Of a stretch of DNA of 64,000 nucleotides, positions 26,380-35,142 are shown one piece after another; position 1 is the stretch's first letter; each line of letters opens with the position of its first letter. Under the pieces are notes generated by a model, which was given only the letters and a program-made list of their open reading frames with translations, ran no database searches and was not told where the DNA came from. Where the stretch lies: assembly GCF_011395035.1 (NCBI RefSeq), contig NZ_CP024768.1, positions 3,757,865-3,821,864 of the forward strand. Reading direction: 5' to 3'. This DNA comes from Pantoea cypripedii (GTDB lineage: Bacteria; Pseudomonadota; Gammaproteobacteria; Enterobacterales; Enterobacteriaceae). Position numbers and translations under genes: made by a program.

Positions 26380-27054
26380 ATGGATATTTTGCAGGCATTG
26401 CTGCATGCCTTATGGCAGCAGGATTATGAAACCCTTTCCGACCCGACGCTGGTATGGGCCATTTATGGCGTGCTGTTCATGATTTTATTCCTGGAGAATG
26501 GCCTGCTGCCCGCTGCATTTTTGCCCGGTGATAGTCTGCTGATTCTGGTTGGCGTACTGATTTCAAAAGGCACCATGAGCTTCCCTCTCACCCTGCTGGT
26601 ACTGACCACCGGTGCCAGTCTCGGCTGCTGGGTCAGTTATATCCAGGGACGCTGGCTGGGCAATACGCCCACGGTACAAAAATGGCTCTCACATCTGCCC
26701 GCGCAATATCATCAGCGCGCGCATAGCCTGTTCCACCGTCATGGACTTTCCGCGCTGCTGATTGGTCGCTTTATTGCGTTTGTTCGCACCCTGCTGCCCA
26801 CCATCGCCGGGTTATCCGGTCTCAGCAATGCGCGTTTTCAGTTCTTCAACTGGGTGAGCGGCCTGCTGTGGGTACTGATTCTTACTGTGCTGGGGTTTGC
26901 GCTCGGCAAAACACCAATTTTCCGTCGTTACGAAGATGAACTGATGTTCTGCCTGATGCTGCTGCCTCTGGTTCTGCTGGTGATCGGCCTGGTAGGTTCA
27001 CTGGTGATGTTGTGGCGTAAACGTCAGTCTGATCAAAACGGGAAATCTCAGTAA
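26380..27054 (+). CDS. yqjA: DedA-family inner membrane protein YqjA
   Basis: A 224-residue DedA protein with four to five membrane segments. The family signature FLENGLLPAAFLPGDSLLIL lies near residue 31 and the conserved GRFIAFVRTLLPTIAGLSG near 130, with the arginines that are essential in E. coli YqjA. It supports proton-motive force, alkaline pH and drug tolerance, probably as a phospholipid scramblase-type protein. The ATG at 26380 follows AGGA by 8 nt; the frame's upstream extension is dissimilar. The stop overlaps the mzrA start (TAATG). Confidence 0.95.
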   Translation: MDILQALLHALWQQDYETLSDPTLVWAIYGVLFMILFLENGLLPAAFLPGDSLLILVGVLISKGTMSFPLTLLVLTTGASLGCWVSYIQGRWLGNTPTVQKWLSHLPAQYHQRAHSLFHRHGLSALLIGRFIAFVRTLLPTIAGLSGLSNARFQFFNWVSGLLWVLILTVLGFALGKTPIFRRYEDELMFCLMLLPLVLLVIGLVGSLVMLWRKRQSDQNGKSQ

Positions 27055-27416
27055 TGAAAAATCTGATTCCCAAACGCCTGCTGCCTTGGCTGCTGGGCGG
27101 TGCACTGGCACTGCTGGCGTTAACCCTCGCTCCGGCACTGCTGAACCACGACACCGTGGTAAAAATCCGTGTCGCACATAACGGCACCGCGCTGCCGGAT
27201 GGCTTCTATCTCTATCAGCAGCTTTCTGCCCAGGGCGTGCGCATCAAAAGCATCACGCCGTCTGGCGATGCGCTGGTGATTCACTTCGAAAACGAAGAGC
27301 AGAGTCTGGCGGCGCAAAAAGTGTTGCGCCGTCTGCTGCCACAAGGTTTTGTCGTGGCTGCGGGCCATCAGGCCTCACAGCAAAATCAGGATGCCAACCG
27401 TCCGACTTATAGCTAA
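27054..27416 (+). CDS. mzrA: EnvZ modulator MzrA
   Basis: A 120-residue bitopic inner-membrane protein. One membrane segment (LLPWLLGGALALLALTLAPALL) is followed by a periplasmic domain containing IRVAHNGTALPDGFYLYQ, close to E. coli MzrA (YqjB). There it links the Cpx and EnvZ/OmpR envelope responses by binding EnvZ. It overlaps yqjA by one base, so both come from one transcript. Confidence 0.93.
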   Translation: MKNLIPKRLLPWLLGGALALLALTLAPALLNHDTVVKIRVAHNGTALPDGFYLYQQLSAQGVRIKSITPSGDALVIHFENEEQSLAAQKVLRRLLPQGFVVAAGHQASQQNQDANRPTYS

Positions 27417-27590
27417 GCAATGTCGCTTGTTTACACCTCAGGCGACCACTTCATCCTCGCTATCCCCGCGTCTTCTTTGAATTTTTTCATCCGCTGTCTA
27501 TTCTTAAAGGTAGCGTGAGCACAAGACAAGCTGGGATGCCTCTCCTGCCCGGTTTGCGGCAGGTCATTCACAATGGAAGGTATTAACCTG

Positions 27591-27965
27591 ATGAAACGTC
27601 ATTTACTCCTGGGTGCTGTTCTCTTCTCCCTCTCCGGCTCACTGCTGGCAGCTGAGTCACTGTGCCAGCAAAAGGAGCAGGATATTCAGCGTGAAATCGG
27701 TATGGCAAAGCAACATGATAACCAGCGCCGCGTTAACGGGCTGGAACGTGCGTTGACCGAAGTCCGCGCCAGCTGCACCGATGAAAAACTGAAGGCGGCG
27801 CATCACGAACGTATTGAAGCGCAGAAGCACGATGTGGCTGAACGAGAGCGTGAACTGAAAGAAGAGCGTCAGAAAGGTAATGACAAAGAGAAGATTGCGA
27901 AACGCGAGCGTAAGCTGGAAGAGGCGCAGCATGAGCTGAAACAGCTCGAAGCTGAGCGCTACTAA
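27591..27965 (+). CDS. yqjC: Periplasmic DUF1090 protein YqjC
   Basis: A 124-residue secreted protein. A signal peptide (MKRHLLLGAVLFSLSGSLLAAE) is followed by a charged helical body rich in Lys, Glu and Gln, with two conserved Cys (SLCQQKEQ, RASCTDEK) as in E. coli YqjC. The heptad-like pattern from ERERELKEERQK onward suggests a coiled coil. The ATG at 27591 gives a normal signal peptide; one at 27573 would add six residues. It heads the yqjC-D-E-K group. Function unknown. Confidence 0.9.
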   Translation: MKRHLLLGAVLFSLSGSLLAAESLCQQKEQDIQREIGMAKQHDNQRRVNGLERALTEVRASCTDEKLKAAHHERIEAQKHDVAERERELKEERQKGNDKEKIAKRERKLEEAQHELKQLEAERY

Positions 27966-28000
27966 TCGGACATAACTTTATGATGTAAATGGAGATTATT

Positions 28001-28306
28001 ATGGCTAAAGAAACAACTTCAGAACATTTGCGTGCGGAACTGAAAAACCTGGCAGATACCCTGGAAGAAGTTCTGAGCAACACCGGTGAAAAATCGAAAA
28101 CCGAGCTGGATAAGCTGCGTCAGAAAGCGCGTGAAGCGCTGGATAATTCGCGTGAACGCCTGGGTGAATCGAGTGAGCGTCTGGCGCAATCGACCCGCGA
28201 AGCGGCACACAAAGCGGATGACTACGTGCGCGAAAACCCGTGGCATGGCGTGGGTATCGGTGCGGCGGTGGGTGTAATCATCGGCATTCTGATTTCACGG
28301 CGTTAA
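28001..28306 (+). CDS. yqjD: Ribosome-associated membrane protein YqjD (ElaB/YgaM family)
   Basis: A 101-residue protein made of a long amphipathic helix (residues 5-75) and a C-terminal membrane anchor (WHGVGIGAAVGVIIGILIS) ending in RR. In E. coli YqjD binds ribosomes at the membrane in stationary phase. GGAG lies 6 nt before the ATG at 28001. Its stop overlaps the yqjE start (TAATG). Confidence 0.94.
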   Translation: MAKETTSEHLRAELKNLADTLEEVLSNTGEKSKTELDKLRQKAREALDNSRERLGESSERLAQSTREAAHKADDYVRENPWHGVGIGAAVGVIIGILISRR

Positions 28307-28707
28307 TGATGAGTGACAGTCAGCAAAGCCACGGCCCAGGCAAAGGGGTCATCAACATTGGTCAACGTATTGTTACCACGCTGGTCAGTATTGTTGAGAC
28401 ACGCATCCGGCTTGCAGTGGTGGAACTGGAAGAGGAAAAAGCCAACCTGATTCAGATGCTGATGATGGTGGGCTTGACCATGCTGTTTACCGCCTTTGGC
28501 TTGATGAGCCTGATGGTGCTGATCATCTGGGCGGTCGATGCGCAATATCGGCTGATGGCGATAGCCATTACCACTGCCGTCCTGTTTCTGCTGGCGTTGA
28601 TTTTTGGTCTCTGGACGCTACGTAAATCACGCCAGTCCACGTTGCTGCGCCATACACGCAAAGAGCTGGAAACCGATCGCCAACTGCTGGAGGAGCATCG
28701 CTCATGA
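28306..28707 (+). CDS. yqjE: Phage holin-like/actinobacterial-type membrane protein YqjE
   Basis: A 133-residue inner-membrane protein with two membrane segments (LIQMLMMVGLTMLFTAFG... and MAIAITTAVLFLLALIFGLW) after an N-terminal helix VETRIRLAVVELEEEKANL, matching E. coli YqjE. The start at 28306 overlaps yqjD by one base; a second ATG follows at 28309. Its stop overlaps yqjK by 4 nt (ATGA). The function is unknown; it is co-produced with YqjD and YqjK. Confidence 0.92.
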   Translation: MMSDSQQSHGPGKGVINIGQRIVTTLVSIVETRIRLAVVELEEEKANLIQMLMMVGLTMLFTAFGLMSLMVLIIWAVDAQYRLMAIAITTAVLFLLALIFGLWTLRKSRQSTLLRHTRKELETDRQLLEEHRS

Positions 28708-28988
28708 GCCGTCGCGAGCGCGAAGCACGTATTCACGCCTTGCTTAACCAGGTACAACAGCAGCGCCTGGATCTGAGCGCTGCGCGTCGTGACTGGCTGG
28801 AAGGCACGGCACACTATGATCGTGGCTGGCTCACTTTCCTCAGCCTGCGACGCTATCTGGCGATTGGCAGCAGCGCGCTGGCGATCTGGTCGATCCGCAG
28901 CCCCAATCGTTTATTGCGCTGGGCAAAACGCGGATTTGGCCTGTGGAGTACCTGGCGGATGCTCAAATCCGCCCTGCCACCACGCTGA
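28704..28988 (+). CDS. yqjK: YqjK-like protein
   Basis: A 94-residue basic protein starting MSRREREARIHALLNQVQQQ, with the QQRLDLSAARRDWLEG block seen in E. coli YqjK and a weakly hydrophobic segment near residue 55. It is last in the yqjC-D-E-K transcript and is followed by a strong terminator. Function unknown. Confidence 0.88.
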   Translation: MSRREREARIHALLNQVQQQRLDLSAARRDWLEGTAHYDRGWLTFLSLRRYLAIGSSALAIWSIRSPNRLLRWAKRGFGLWSTWRMLKSALPPR

Positions 28989-29005
28989 ATCCCCCCTGCC
29001 ATTAT

Positions 29006-29032
29006 CGGACCTTTTTCAGGTCCGTTTTCTTC
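29006..29032 (+). terminator. Terminator after yqjK
   Basis: A perfect 6-bp stem CGGACC/GGTCCG with a 7-base loop is followed by TTTTCTTCTTTTT, 17 bases after yqjK. Confidence 0.88.
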
Positions 29033-29198
29033 TTTTTCAGAATTCCTGAATAACATCGACAGTTTATCTCGCTTACAACCTTTCCACACCGCGATTATCA
29101 TCTTCAGCCATCAGCCCAATGAATTGCCACATGCGGTTCGGCGGGAATAAGTCCATGCAGGCCAACAACCTGCAACAAAATCCTTGTTGGAGTAGATG

Positions 29199-29609
29199 AT
29201 GAAAAAATTCGAAGATTCAGGCCTGTTGCTGGCACGCGTACTGATGACCATTCTGTTTATCACCGCAGGCTGGGGTAAACTTACTGGTTATGCGGGCACT
29301 GCACAGTACATGCAATCGATGGGCGTGCCGGGCTTCCTGCTGCCGCTGGTTATTCTGCTCGAACTGGGTGGTGGTCTGGCCATTCTGTTTGGTTTCCTGA
29401 CCCGTTTCACCGCGCTGTTTACTGCGGGCTTCACCATTCTGACGGCGTTTCTGTTCCACAGCAACTTCGCGGAAGGCGTTAACCAGCTGATGTTTATGAA
29501 AAACCTGTCAATCGCAGGTGGCTTCCTGGTGCTGGGCCTGGTCGGTCCGGGTGCTTACAGCATCGACCGCGTGATCCGTCAGCGTTTCCTGCCAGCGACC
29601 GCACGCTAA
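29199..29609 (+). CDS. yqjF: DoxX-family membrane protein YqjF
   Basis: A 136-residue DoxX protein with four membrane segments; LFITAGWGKLTGYAGTAQYM and FHSNFAEGVNQLMFMKNLSI are typical. GGAG is best spaced for the ATG at 29199 (6 nt) rather than 29196. E. coli yqjF is switched on by YhaJ in response to nitrotoluene breakdown products, probably quinones; yhaJ is also in this window. It sits just before yqjG, a quinone reductase, so a shared redox role is likely. Confidence 0.93.
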   Translation: MKKFEDSGLLLARVLMTILFITAGWGKLTGYAGTAQYMQSMGVPGFLLPLVILLELGGGLAILFGFLTRFTALFTAGFTILTAFLFHSNFAEGVNQLMFMKNLSIAGGFLVLGLVGPGAYSIDRVIRQRFLPATAR

Positions 29610-29641
29610 GCACGCAAGCTGAACGCAGCATATACTGAAAA

Positions 29642-29672
29642 GGGGCGAGGATATTCCTCGCCCCATTTTTTT
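29642..29672 (+). terminator. Terminator between yqjF and yqjG
   Basis: A perfect 9-bp stem GGGGCGAGG/CCTCGCCCC with loop ATATT is followed by ATTTTTTTA. It ends only 11 bases before the yqjG ATG and directly abuts its GGAGGG ribosome site, so it may act as an attenuator for yqjG. Confidence 0.9.
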
Positions 29673-29683
29673 ATGGAGGGCTT

Positions 29684-30658
29684 ATGGGTCAACTGATTGA
29701 CGGTGTCTGGCATGACACCTGGTACGATACGAAGTCAACCGGTGGCCGCTTCAAACGCACAGAAGCGGTTTGGCGTAACTGGGTCACCGCCGATGGCAGC
29801 GCAGGCCCTACAGGCAACGCTGGTTTTGCCGCTGAACGTGACCGTTATCATTTATATGTCTCACTCGCCTGCCCGTGGGCGCATCGCACCCTGCTGATGC
29901 GGAAACTCAAGGGACTGGAAGAGATGATTTCCGTGTCGGTGGTGCACCCGCTGATGCTGGAAAACGGCTGGACCTTTGACGACGATTTCCCCGACGCCAC
30001 GGGTGATTCGTTGTACCAGAACGAATATCTGTATCAACTCTATCTGCATGCCGATCCGCACTACAGCGGACGCGTCACCGTACCGGTGCTGTGGGATAAG
30101 CAGCAGCACACCATTGTGAGCAACGAATCCGCCGATATCATCCGCATGCTGAATAGCGCCTTTGATGCGCAGGGCGCGCGTGCCGGAGATTACTATCCAG
30201 AAGCGTTGCGGCCACAAATTGATGAGCTGAATGGCTGGATTTACGACACGGTAAACAACGGCGTGTATAAGTCTGGTTTCGCCACCTCACAGGCGGCTTA
30301 CGATGAGTCGGTCACCGCGCTGTTTCATTCCCTGGCGCGCCTGGAGCAGATTCTTGGTCAACATCGCTATCTCACCGGTAACCAACTGACCGAGGCTGAC
30401 CTGCGACTGTGGACCACGCTGGTGCGTTTTGACCCGGTCTATGTGACCCACTTCAAATGCGACCGCCATCGTATTAGTGATTACCGCAACCTCAACGGCT
30501 TCCTGCGTGATATCTATCAGATGCCGGGTATTGCTGAGACGGTGAACCTGCCGCATATTCGCCATCATTATTATTGCAGCCATAAAACCATTAACCCGAG
30601 TGGCGTGATTTCACTGGGACCGGCGTTTAACTGGGATGAACCGCACGGGCGGGGATAG
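29684..30658 (+). CDS. yqjG: Glutathionyl-hydroquinone reductase YqjG
   Basis: A 324-residue Xi-class glutathione transferase that removes glutathione from glutathionyl-hydroquinones. The catalytic cysteine lies in LACPWAHRTLL near residue 63; the C-terminal GST domain includes LTEADLRLWTTLVRFDPVYVTHFKC and the family ending HYYCSHKTINPSGVISLGP. A strong GGAGGG precedes the ATG directly behind the terminator hairpin. Length agrees with E. coli YqjG (328). Confidence 0.96.
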   Translation: MGQLIDGVWHDTWYDTKSTGGRFKRTEAVWRNWVTADGSAGPTGNAGFAAERDRYHLYVSLACPWAHRTLLMRKLKGLEEMISVSVVHPLMLENGWTFDDDFPDATGDSLYQNEYLYQLYLHADPHYSGRVTVPVLWDKQQHTIVSNESADIIRMLNSAFDAQGARAGDYYPEALRPQIDELNGWIYDTVNNGVYKSGFATSQAAYDESVTALFHSLARLEQILGQHRYLTGNQLTEADLRLWTTLVRFDPVYVTHFKCDRHRISDYRNLNGFLRDIYQMPGIAETVNLPHIRHHYYCSHKTINPSGVISLGPAFNWDEPHGRG

Positions 30659-30669
30659 CTGTCTTGCCT

Positions 30670-30724
30670 GGTCGGCATAAATGCCGACCCTACATTTTCC
30701 TGTAGGATGCGCATTCATGCGCAC
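30670..30724. repeat. Composite palindromic repeat, family A
   Basis: Three inverted repeats in tandem: GGTCGGCAT-AA-ATGCCGACC, then CCTACA...TGTAGG, then ATGCGCATTCATGCGCAC. The same order recurs at 37494. It lies between the convergent yqjG and rnpB. Confidence 0.8.
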
Positions 30725-30730
30725 AAAAGC

Positions 30731-30756
30731 AAAAACCCCGCCGAGGCGGGGTTTTT
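30731..30756 (-). terminator. Terminator of rnpB
   Basis: AAAAACCCCGCC-GAG-GCGGGGTTTTT forms a long symmetric stem with T runs on both strands, about 10 bases past the RNase P RNA end. It can also stop transcription from yqjG. Confidence 0.93.
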
Positions 30757-30765
30757 ACATTGAAA

Positions 30766-31144
<379 letters not shown>

Positions 31145-31152
31145 GGCGCGGG

Positions 31153-31181
31153 ATAATAGGCGATCCTTCGTCGTTTGTCAC
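31153..31181 (-). promoter_or_regulatory. rnpB promoter
   Basis: On the minus strand GTGACA at 31176-31181 and TATTAT at 31153-31158 are separated by 17 bases, and TATTAT lies 8 bases ahead of the mature RNA start at 31144. The -35 box overlaps the stop codon of rsmI (31178-31180). Confidence 0.85.
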
Positions 31182-32041
31182 GCCTCTTGCTGATCGAGTG
31201 CGTAGCGATACAGTGCATTCTTTTTCACACCGTGGATTTCCGCCGTCAGCGCGGCCGCTTTCTTCAATGGCAATTCCTGCTGTAGCAGCGCCAGGGTACG
31301 CAGGGCTTCGGCAGGTAACGCTTCTTCATCTGCCTTATGTCCCTCAACCACCAGCACCATCTCACCTTTGCGACGGTTTTCATCTTCCAGCACCCACGCC
31401 AGCAGCTCTGCCACCGGCGCACCGTGCAGCGATTCCCAGGTTTTGGTGATTTCACGCGCCAGCACCACATAGCGTTCCGGCCCCAGCTCACTCACCATAT
31501 CCTGTAAGCTATCGATCAAGCGATGAGTGGATTCGTAGAAAATCAGCGTGCGCGGTTCCTGGGCCAACGCCCGCAGAGCATCGCAGCGCGCCTTGGTTTT
31601 GGCGGGCAGAAATCCTTCGTAACAGAAACGATCGGACGGTAATCCCGCTGCGCTTAATGCTGTAATCGCCGCGCAGGCACCCGGCAACGGCACCACGCGG
31701 ACCCCTGCTTCACGGCAGCGACGCACCAGATGATAGCCCGGATCGTTAATTAATGGCGTTCCCGCATCGGAGACCAGCGCAATGCTCTGGCCTTCCTGCA
31801 ATTTGGCCAGCAGCACCTCAGCTTTCTGCTGTTCGTTGTGGTCGTGAAGTGCGAACAGTCGCGCATTGATGGCGAAATGTTGTAGCAACAGCCCGGTATG
31901 ACGTGTATCTTCCGCAGCGACCAGATCGACGCTCGCAAGCACCGTTAACGCTCGCTGCGTAATATCACCCAGGTTACCGATCGGGGTAGGAACGATATAG
32001 AGCGTGCTGGCAGAAATGTCTGCCCGATCGAGTTGTTTCAT
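31178..32041 (-). CDS. rsmI: 16S rRNA C1402 2'-O-methyltransferase
   Basis: A 287-residue SAM-dependent tetrapyrrole-methylase-fold enzyme that 2'-O-methylates C1402 of 16S rRNA. Motifs: LYIVPTPIGNLGDIT near residue 14, AAEDTRHTGLLL near 40, LVSDAGTPLINDPGYHLV near 87 and PGACAAITALSAAGLP near 120. Length matches E. coli RsmI/YraL (286). It diverges from lpoA with 62 bases between the starts, and its 3' end contains the rnpB promoter. Confidence 0.97.
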   Translation of the reverse strand: MKQLDRADISASTLYIVPTPIGNLGDITQRALTVLASVDLVAAEDTRHTGLLLQHFAINARLFALHDHNEQQKAEVLLAKLQEGQSIALVSDAGTPLINDPGYHLVRRCREAGVRVVPLPGACAAITALSAAGLPSDRFCYEGFLPAKTKARCDALRALAQEPRTLIFYESTHRLIDSLQDMVSELGPERYVVLAREITKTWESLHGAPVAELLAWVLEDENRRKGEMVLVVEGHKADEEALPAEALRTLALLQQELPLKKAAALTAEIHGVKKNALYRYALDQQEA

Positions 32042-32103
32042 TGTTTCATCCGAATTGCCGATTTAATATTGAGCATCTTGAAAAAAACATCACTGGATAC
32101 AGT

Positions 32104-34173
32104 ATGCTTCCTTCAAAAGTCGTACGTCATAAAGCAGGACGCCTGGTACCTGTTCTTCTTGCTGGATTGATTCTAGCCGCCTGTAGCGGCCAGGGACCGC
32201 AGCAAACATCTAACGTCAATATTCAGGGTCCAGCGACGGGCCGCTCTGACTATTATCTGCAGCAGGTGCAGCAAAGCAGCGATGATAGCAAGACCGACTG
32301 GCAATTACTTGCCATCCGTGCCCTGCTGAAGGAAGGAAAGTATCCACAGGCTGGCGATCAGATCAAACAATTGCCGCAGCAACTCTCGGATACGCAGCAA
32401 CAGGAACTCCAGTTACTGCGCGCACAGATGCTGATTGGTCAGCAGGATTTTAATGGCGCACAGCAGCTACTGGGCCAGTTGAAAACCGCAGGTATGTCAC
32501 AGGATCAGCTGGCGCGCTTCTACGGTCTGCAAATCGCTGCCGCTCAGAATCGTCCGTCGCTGGCACTGCTACGCGCCTATATTGCTCAGGAACCGCTGCT
32601 GCAAGGTGCCGACCACCAGAGCAATATCGACGCCACCTGGCAGGCGCTGACGCAAATGACCAAAGATCAGCTCAGCAACCTGGTGATCAACGCCGATGAG
32701 AATACCCTGCAAGGCTGGCTGGACCTGCTGAATACCTGGCATACCAACAGCCAGGATCCGGAGATGCTAAAAGCTGCCATCAAAGACTGGCAAACGCGTT
32801 ACCCGGTTAACCCGGCAGCCAAAACGCTGCCAACCGCGTTGAGCCAGGTACAGAACTTCAGCAAAGCCTCGACCAGCACCATTGCGCTGCTGCTGCCGCT
32901 GAATGGTCAGGCGCAGATCTTTGCCAATGCCATCCAGAAAGGTTTTAACGATGCGAAAAACGGCGTGTTAACCGCCACACCCGCACCGCAGCCGCAAACC
33001 GCAGCAACACCGGCCACTGGCGATGCCAGCGCCCAGCAACCGTCCGCAGCGACGCCTGCGGCCACCGCCGACAATAATGCCGTGGTCAGCCCCGCTGCTG
33101 CTGCCGTCACGCCGGATCAAAACGCGCAGCCGCAAACCGCTGCCGCTGCCCCAGCCCCTGCAACACCTGCCCCGGCAGCCAGCGCTGGCGACAGTAACGC
33201 CCAGGTTAAGGTGTACGACACCAGCAGCCAGCCCATTCAGCAGGTGATGCAGCAGGCACAGCAGGATGGCGCGACCATCGTGGTCGGTCCGCTGCTGAAA
33301 AGCGACGTAGAAACCGTGGCGAACAGCAATTCACCGCTTAACGTATTGGCGCTGAACGAGCCAGAACAGATCCAGAACCATCCGAATATTTGTTACTTTG
33401 CGCTTTCTCCTGAAGACGAAGCGCGTGATGCCGCCCACCATATGTGGGACCAGGGCAAACGCCAGCCGTTGCTGCTGTTGCCGCGTAACAGTTACGGCGA
33501 TCGCGTCGGCAAAGCCTTTGCCCAGGAGTGGCAGACGCTGGGCGGTTCCACCGTGCTGCAACAGCGCTTTGGTTCGGTGGGTGAGCTGAAACAGGGCATC
33601 AACAGCGGCGCCGGGATTAACCTGAGTGGTACGCCGCTTATCGTGGAACCGGCACAGTCACAGGGCGTGTCGATTGCCGGGCTAACCATTCCGGCACCAC
33701 AGACCAGCGCTCCGGCCGCCGATGCCAGCGGTGGCAGCATTGATTCGGTCTATATCGTTGCCAGCCAGGATGAACTGCAGCTGATCAAACCGATGATTGC
33801 GATGCGTACCAGCAGCCGCAACAATATCGCGCTGTATGCCAGCTCACGTAGTTTCCAGGCGGGTGCTGGCCCGGACTTCCGTCTGGAGATGGATGGTCTG
33901 CAATTCAGCGATATCCCGCTGCTGTCCGGTACTAATCCGGCACTGATGCAGCAGGCGGCGAAGTCGTTTAACAACGATTACTCGCTGGTACGCCTGTATG
34001 CGATGGGCATTGATGCCTGGACGCTGGCGAACCACTTTAACCAGATGCGTCAGGTGCCGGGCTTCGCCATTGATGGCAATACCGGTAAGCTGAGCGCCAC
34101 CCCGGATTGCGTGATCAACAGGAAGTTGGCATGGAACCAGTATCGTCAGGGACAGATCGTTCCGGTACAGTAA
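32104..34173 (+). CDS. lpoA: Penicillin-binding protein activator LpoA
   Basis: A 689-residue outer-membrane lipoprotein that activates PBP1A from outside. The lipobox LILAAC ends the signal peptide near residue 27. The N-terminal TPR-like domain (30-260) includes YLQQVQQSSDDSKTDWQLLAIRAL; the C-terminal periplasmic-binding fold contains CYFALSPEDEARDAAHH and LVRLYAMGIDAWTLANHF. A low-complexity Ala/Pro/Gln/Thr segment at about residues 300-365 is longer and poorer in order than the rest, as in relatives. The ATG at 32104 gives the proper signal peptide; the frame upstream does not. Its 3' end overlaps yraN by 43 nt. Confidence 0.96.
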   Translation: MLPSKVVRHKAGRLVPVLLAGLILAACSGQGPQQTSNVNIQGPATGRSDYYLQQVQQSSDDSKTDWQLLAIRALLKEGKYPQAGDQIKQLPQQLSDTQQQELQLLRAQMLIGQQDFNGAQQLLGQLKTAGMSQDQLARFYGLQIAAAQNRPSLALLRAYIAQEPLLQGADHQSNIDATWQALTQMTKDQLSNLVINADENTLQGWLDLLNTWHTNSQDPEMLKAAIKDWQTRYPVNPAAKTLPTALSQVQNFSKASTSTIALLLPLNGQAQIFANAIQKGFNDAKNGVLTATPAPQPQTAATPATGDASAQQPSAATPAATADNNAVVSPAAAAVTPDQNAQPQTAAAAPAPATPAPAASAGDSNAQVKVYDTSSQPIQQVMQQAQQDGATIVVGPLLKSDVETVANSNSPLNVLALNEPEQIQNHPNICYFALSPEDEARDAAHHMWDQGKRQPLLLLPRNSYGDRVGKAFAQEWQTLGGSTVLQQRFGSVGELKQGINSGAGINLSGTPLIVEPAQSQGVSIAGLTIPAPQTSAPAADASGGSIDSVYIVASQDELQLIKPMIAMRTSSRNNIALYASSRSFQAGAGPDFRLEMDGLQFSDIPLLSGTNPALMQQAAKSFNNDYSLVRLYAMGIDAWTLANHFNQMRQVPGFAIDGNTGKLSATPDCVINRKLAWNQYRQGQIVPVQ

Positions 34174-34526
34174 ACCGCCAGCGCATTGGCGCTGAGCAGG
34201 AGCAGCAGGCGCGTCGCTATCTGGAGCGCGCCGGGCTGCGCTGGGTTGCCAGCAACGTCCGTTACCGCATTGGTGAGCTTGATCTCATCATGCAGGATGG
34301 CGATTGCTGGGTATTTGTCGAAGTGCGCTATCGGCGCGATGCGCGTTTTGGCGGTGCTGCCGCCAGCGTGACGCGTCAGAAACAACAAAAGCTACTCCGT
34401 GCAGCCGCACTATGGTTGCTGGGACGTAACGGCAGTTTTGCTACGGTGAATTGCCGTTTTGACATCATTGCCATCACCGGCCACGAGCTGGAGTGGCTAC
34501 CCGATGCCTTTCATGCGGATGTGTAG
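34131..34526 (+). CDS. yraN: UPF0102 family protein YraN
   Basis: A 131-residue protein with a restriction-endonuclease-like core: ARRYLERAGLRWVASNVRYRIGELDLIM with the GExDLI motif, and VFVEVRYRRD with the VEVK/R-type motif. It is a predicted nuclease of unknown role. The ATG at 34131 follows AGGAAG and lies inside the end of lpoA in another frame, implying coupled translation. Confidence 0.92.
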   Translation: MEPVSSGTDRSGTVNRQRIGAEQEQQARRYLERAGLRWVASNVRYRIGELDLIMQDGDCWVFVEVRYRRDARFGGAAASVTRQKQQKLLRAAALWLLGRNGSFATVNCRFDIIAITGHELEWLPDAFHADV

Positions 34527-34540
34527 AACCAGGTGGTCTT

Positions 34541-35128
34541 GTGCAGGACAGAATTAAAGCGTGTTTTACCGAAAGTATTCAGACTCAAATCGCTGCCGCT
34601 GAGGCGCTGCCGGACGCTATTTCCCGTGCGGCCATGGCGCTGGTGCAGTCGCTGCTGAGTGGTAACAAAATCCTGAGCTGTGGCAATGGTGCGTCAGCGG
34701 CCAATGCCCAGCATTTTGCTGCCAGCATGATTAATCGATTTGAGACCGAGCGCCCCAGCCTGCCCGCGCTGGCGCTGAGCGCCGACAACGTGATGTTGAC
34801 GGCGATTGGCAACGATCGGTTGCACGATGAAATTTATGCCAAGCAGGTGCGAGCGCTTGGTCAGGCCGGTGATGTACTGCTGGCCATTTCCACCCGTGGC
34901 AACACCCGCGACATTATTAAAGCGGTGGAAGCTGCGGTTACACGCGATATGACCATCGTGGCGCTGACCGGCTACGACGGCGGTGAGCTGGCCGGGTTAC
35001 TCGGCCCGCACGATGTGGAAATTCGCATTCCGTCTCATCGCAGTGCGCGCATTCAGGAGATGCATATGCTGACTCTGAATTGCCTGTGCGATTTGATCGA
35101 TAACACCTTGTTCCCCCACCAGGAATGA
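34541..35128 (+). CDS. diaA: DnaA initiator-associating protein DiaA
   Basis: A 195-residue SIS-domain protein that binds DnaA and promotes initiation at oriC. The start is GTG at 34541 (VQDRIKACFTESIQTQIAAAE), matching the E. coli N-terminus MQERIKACFTESIQ; AGGTGG lies ahead. SIS features are LSCGNGASAANAQHFAA and LAISTRGNTRDI. Sequence is very close to E. coli, and it lies 14 nt after yraN in the lpoA-yraN-diaA-dolP group. Confidence 0.97.
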   Translation: MQDRIKACFTESIQTQIAAAEALPDAISRAAMALVQSLLSGNKILSCGNGASAANAQHFAASMINRFETERPSLPALALSADNVMLTAIGNDRLHDEIYAKQVRALGQAGDVLLAISTRGNTRDIIKAVEAAVTRDMTIVALTGYDGGELAGLLGPHDVEIRIPSHRSARIQEMHMLTLNCLCDLIDNTLFPHQE

Positions 35129-35142
35129 CTGAAGGAGCTAAG

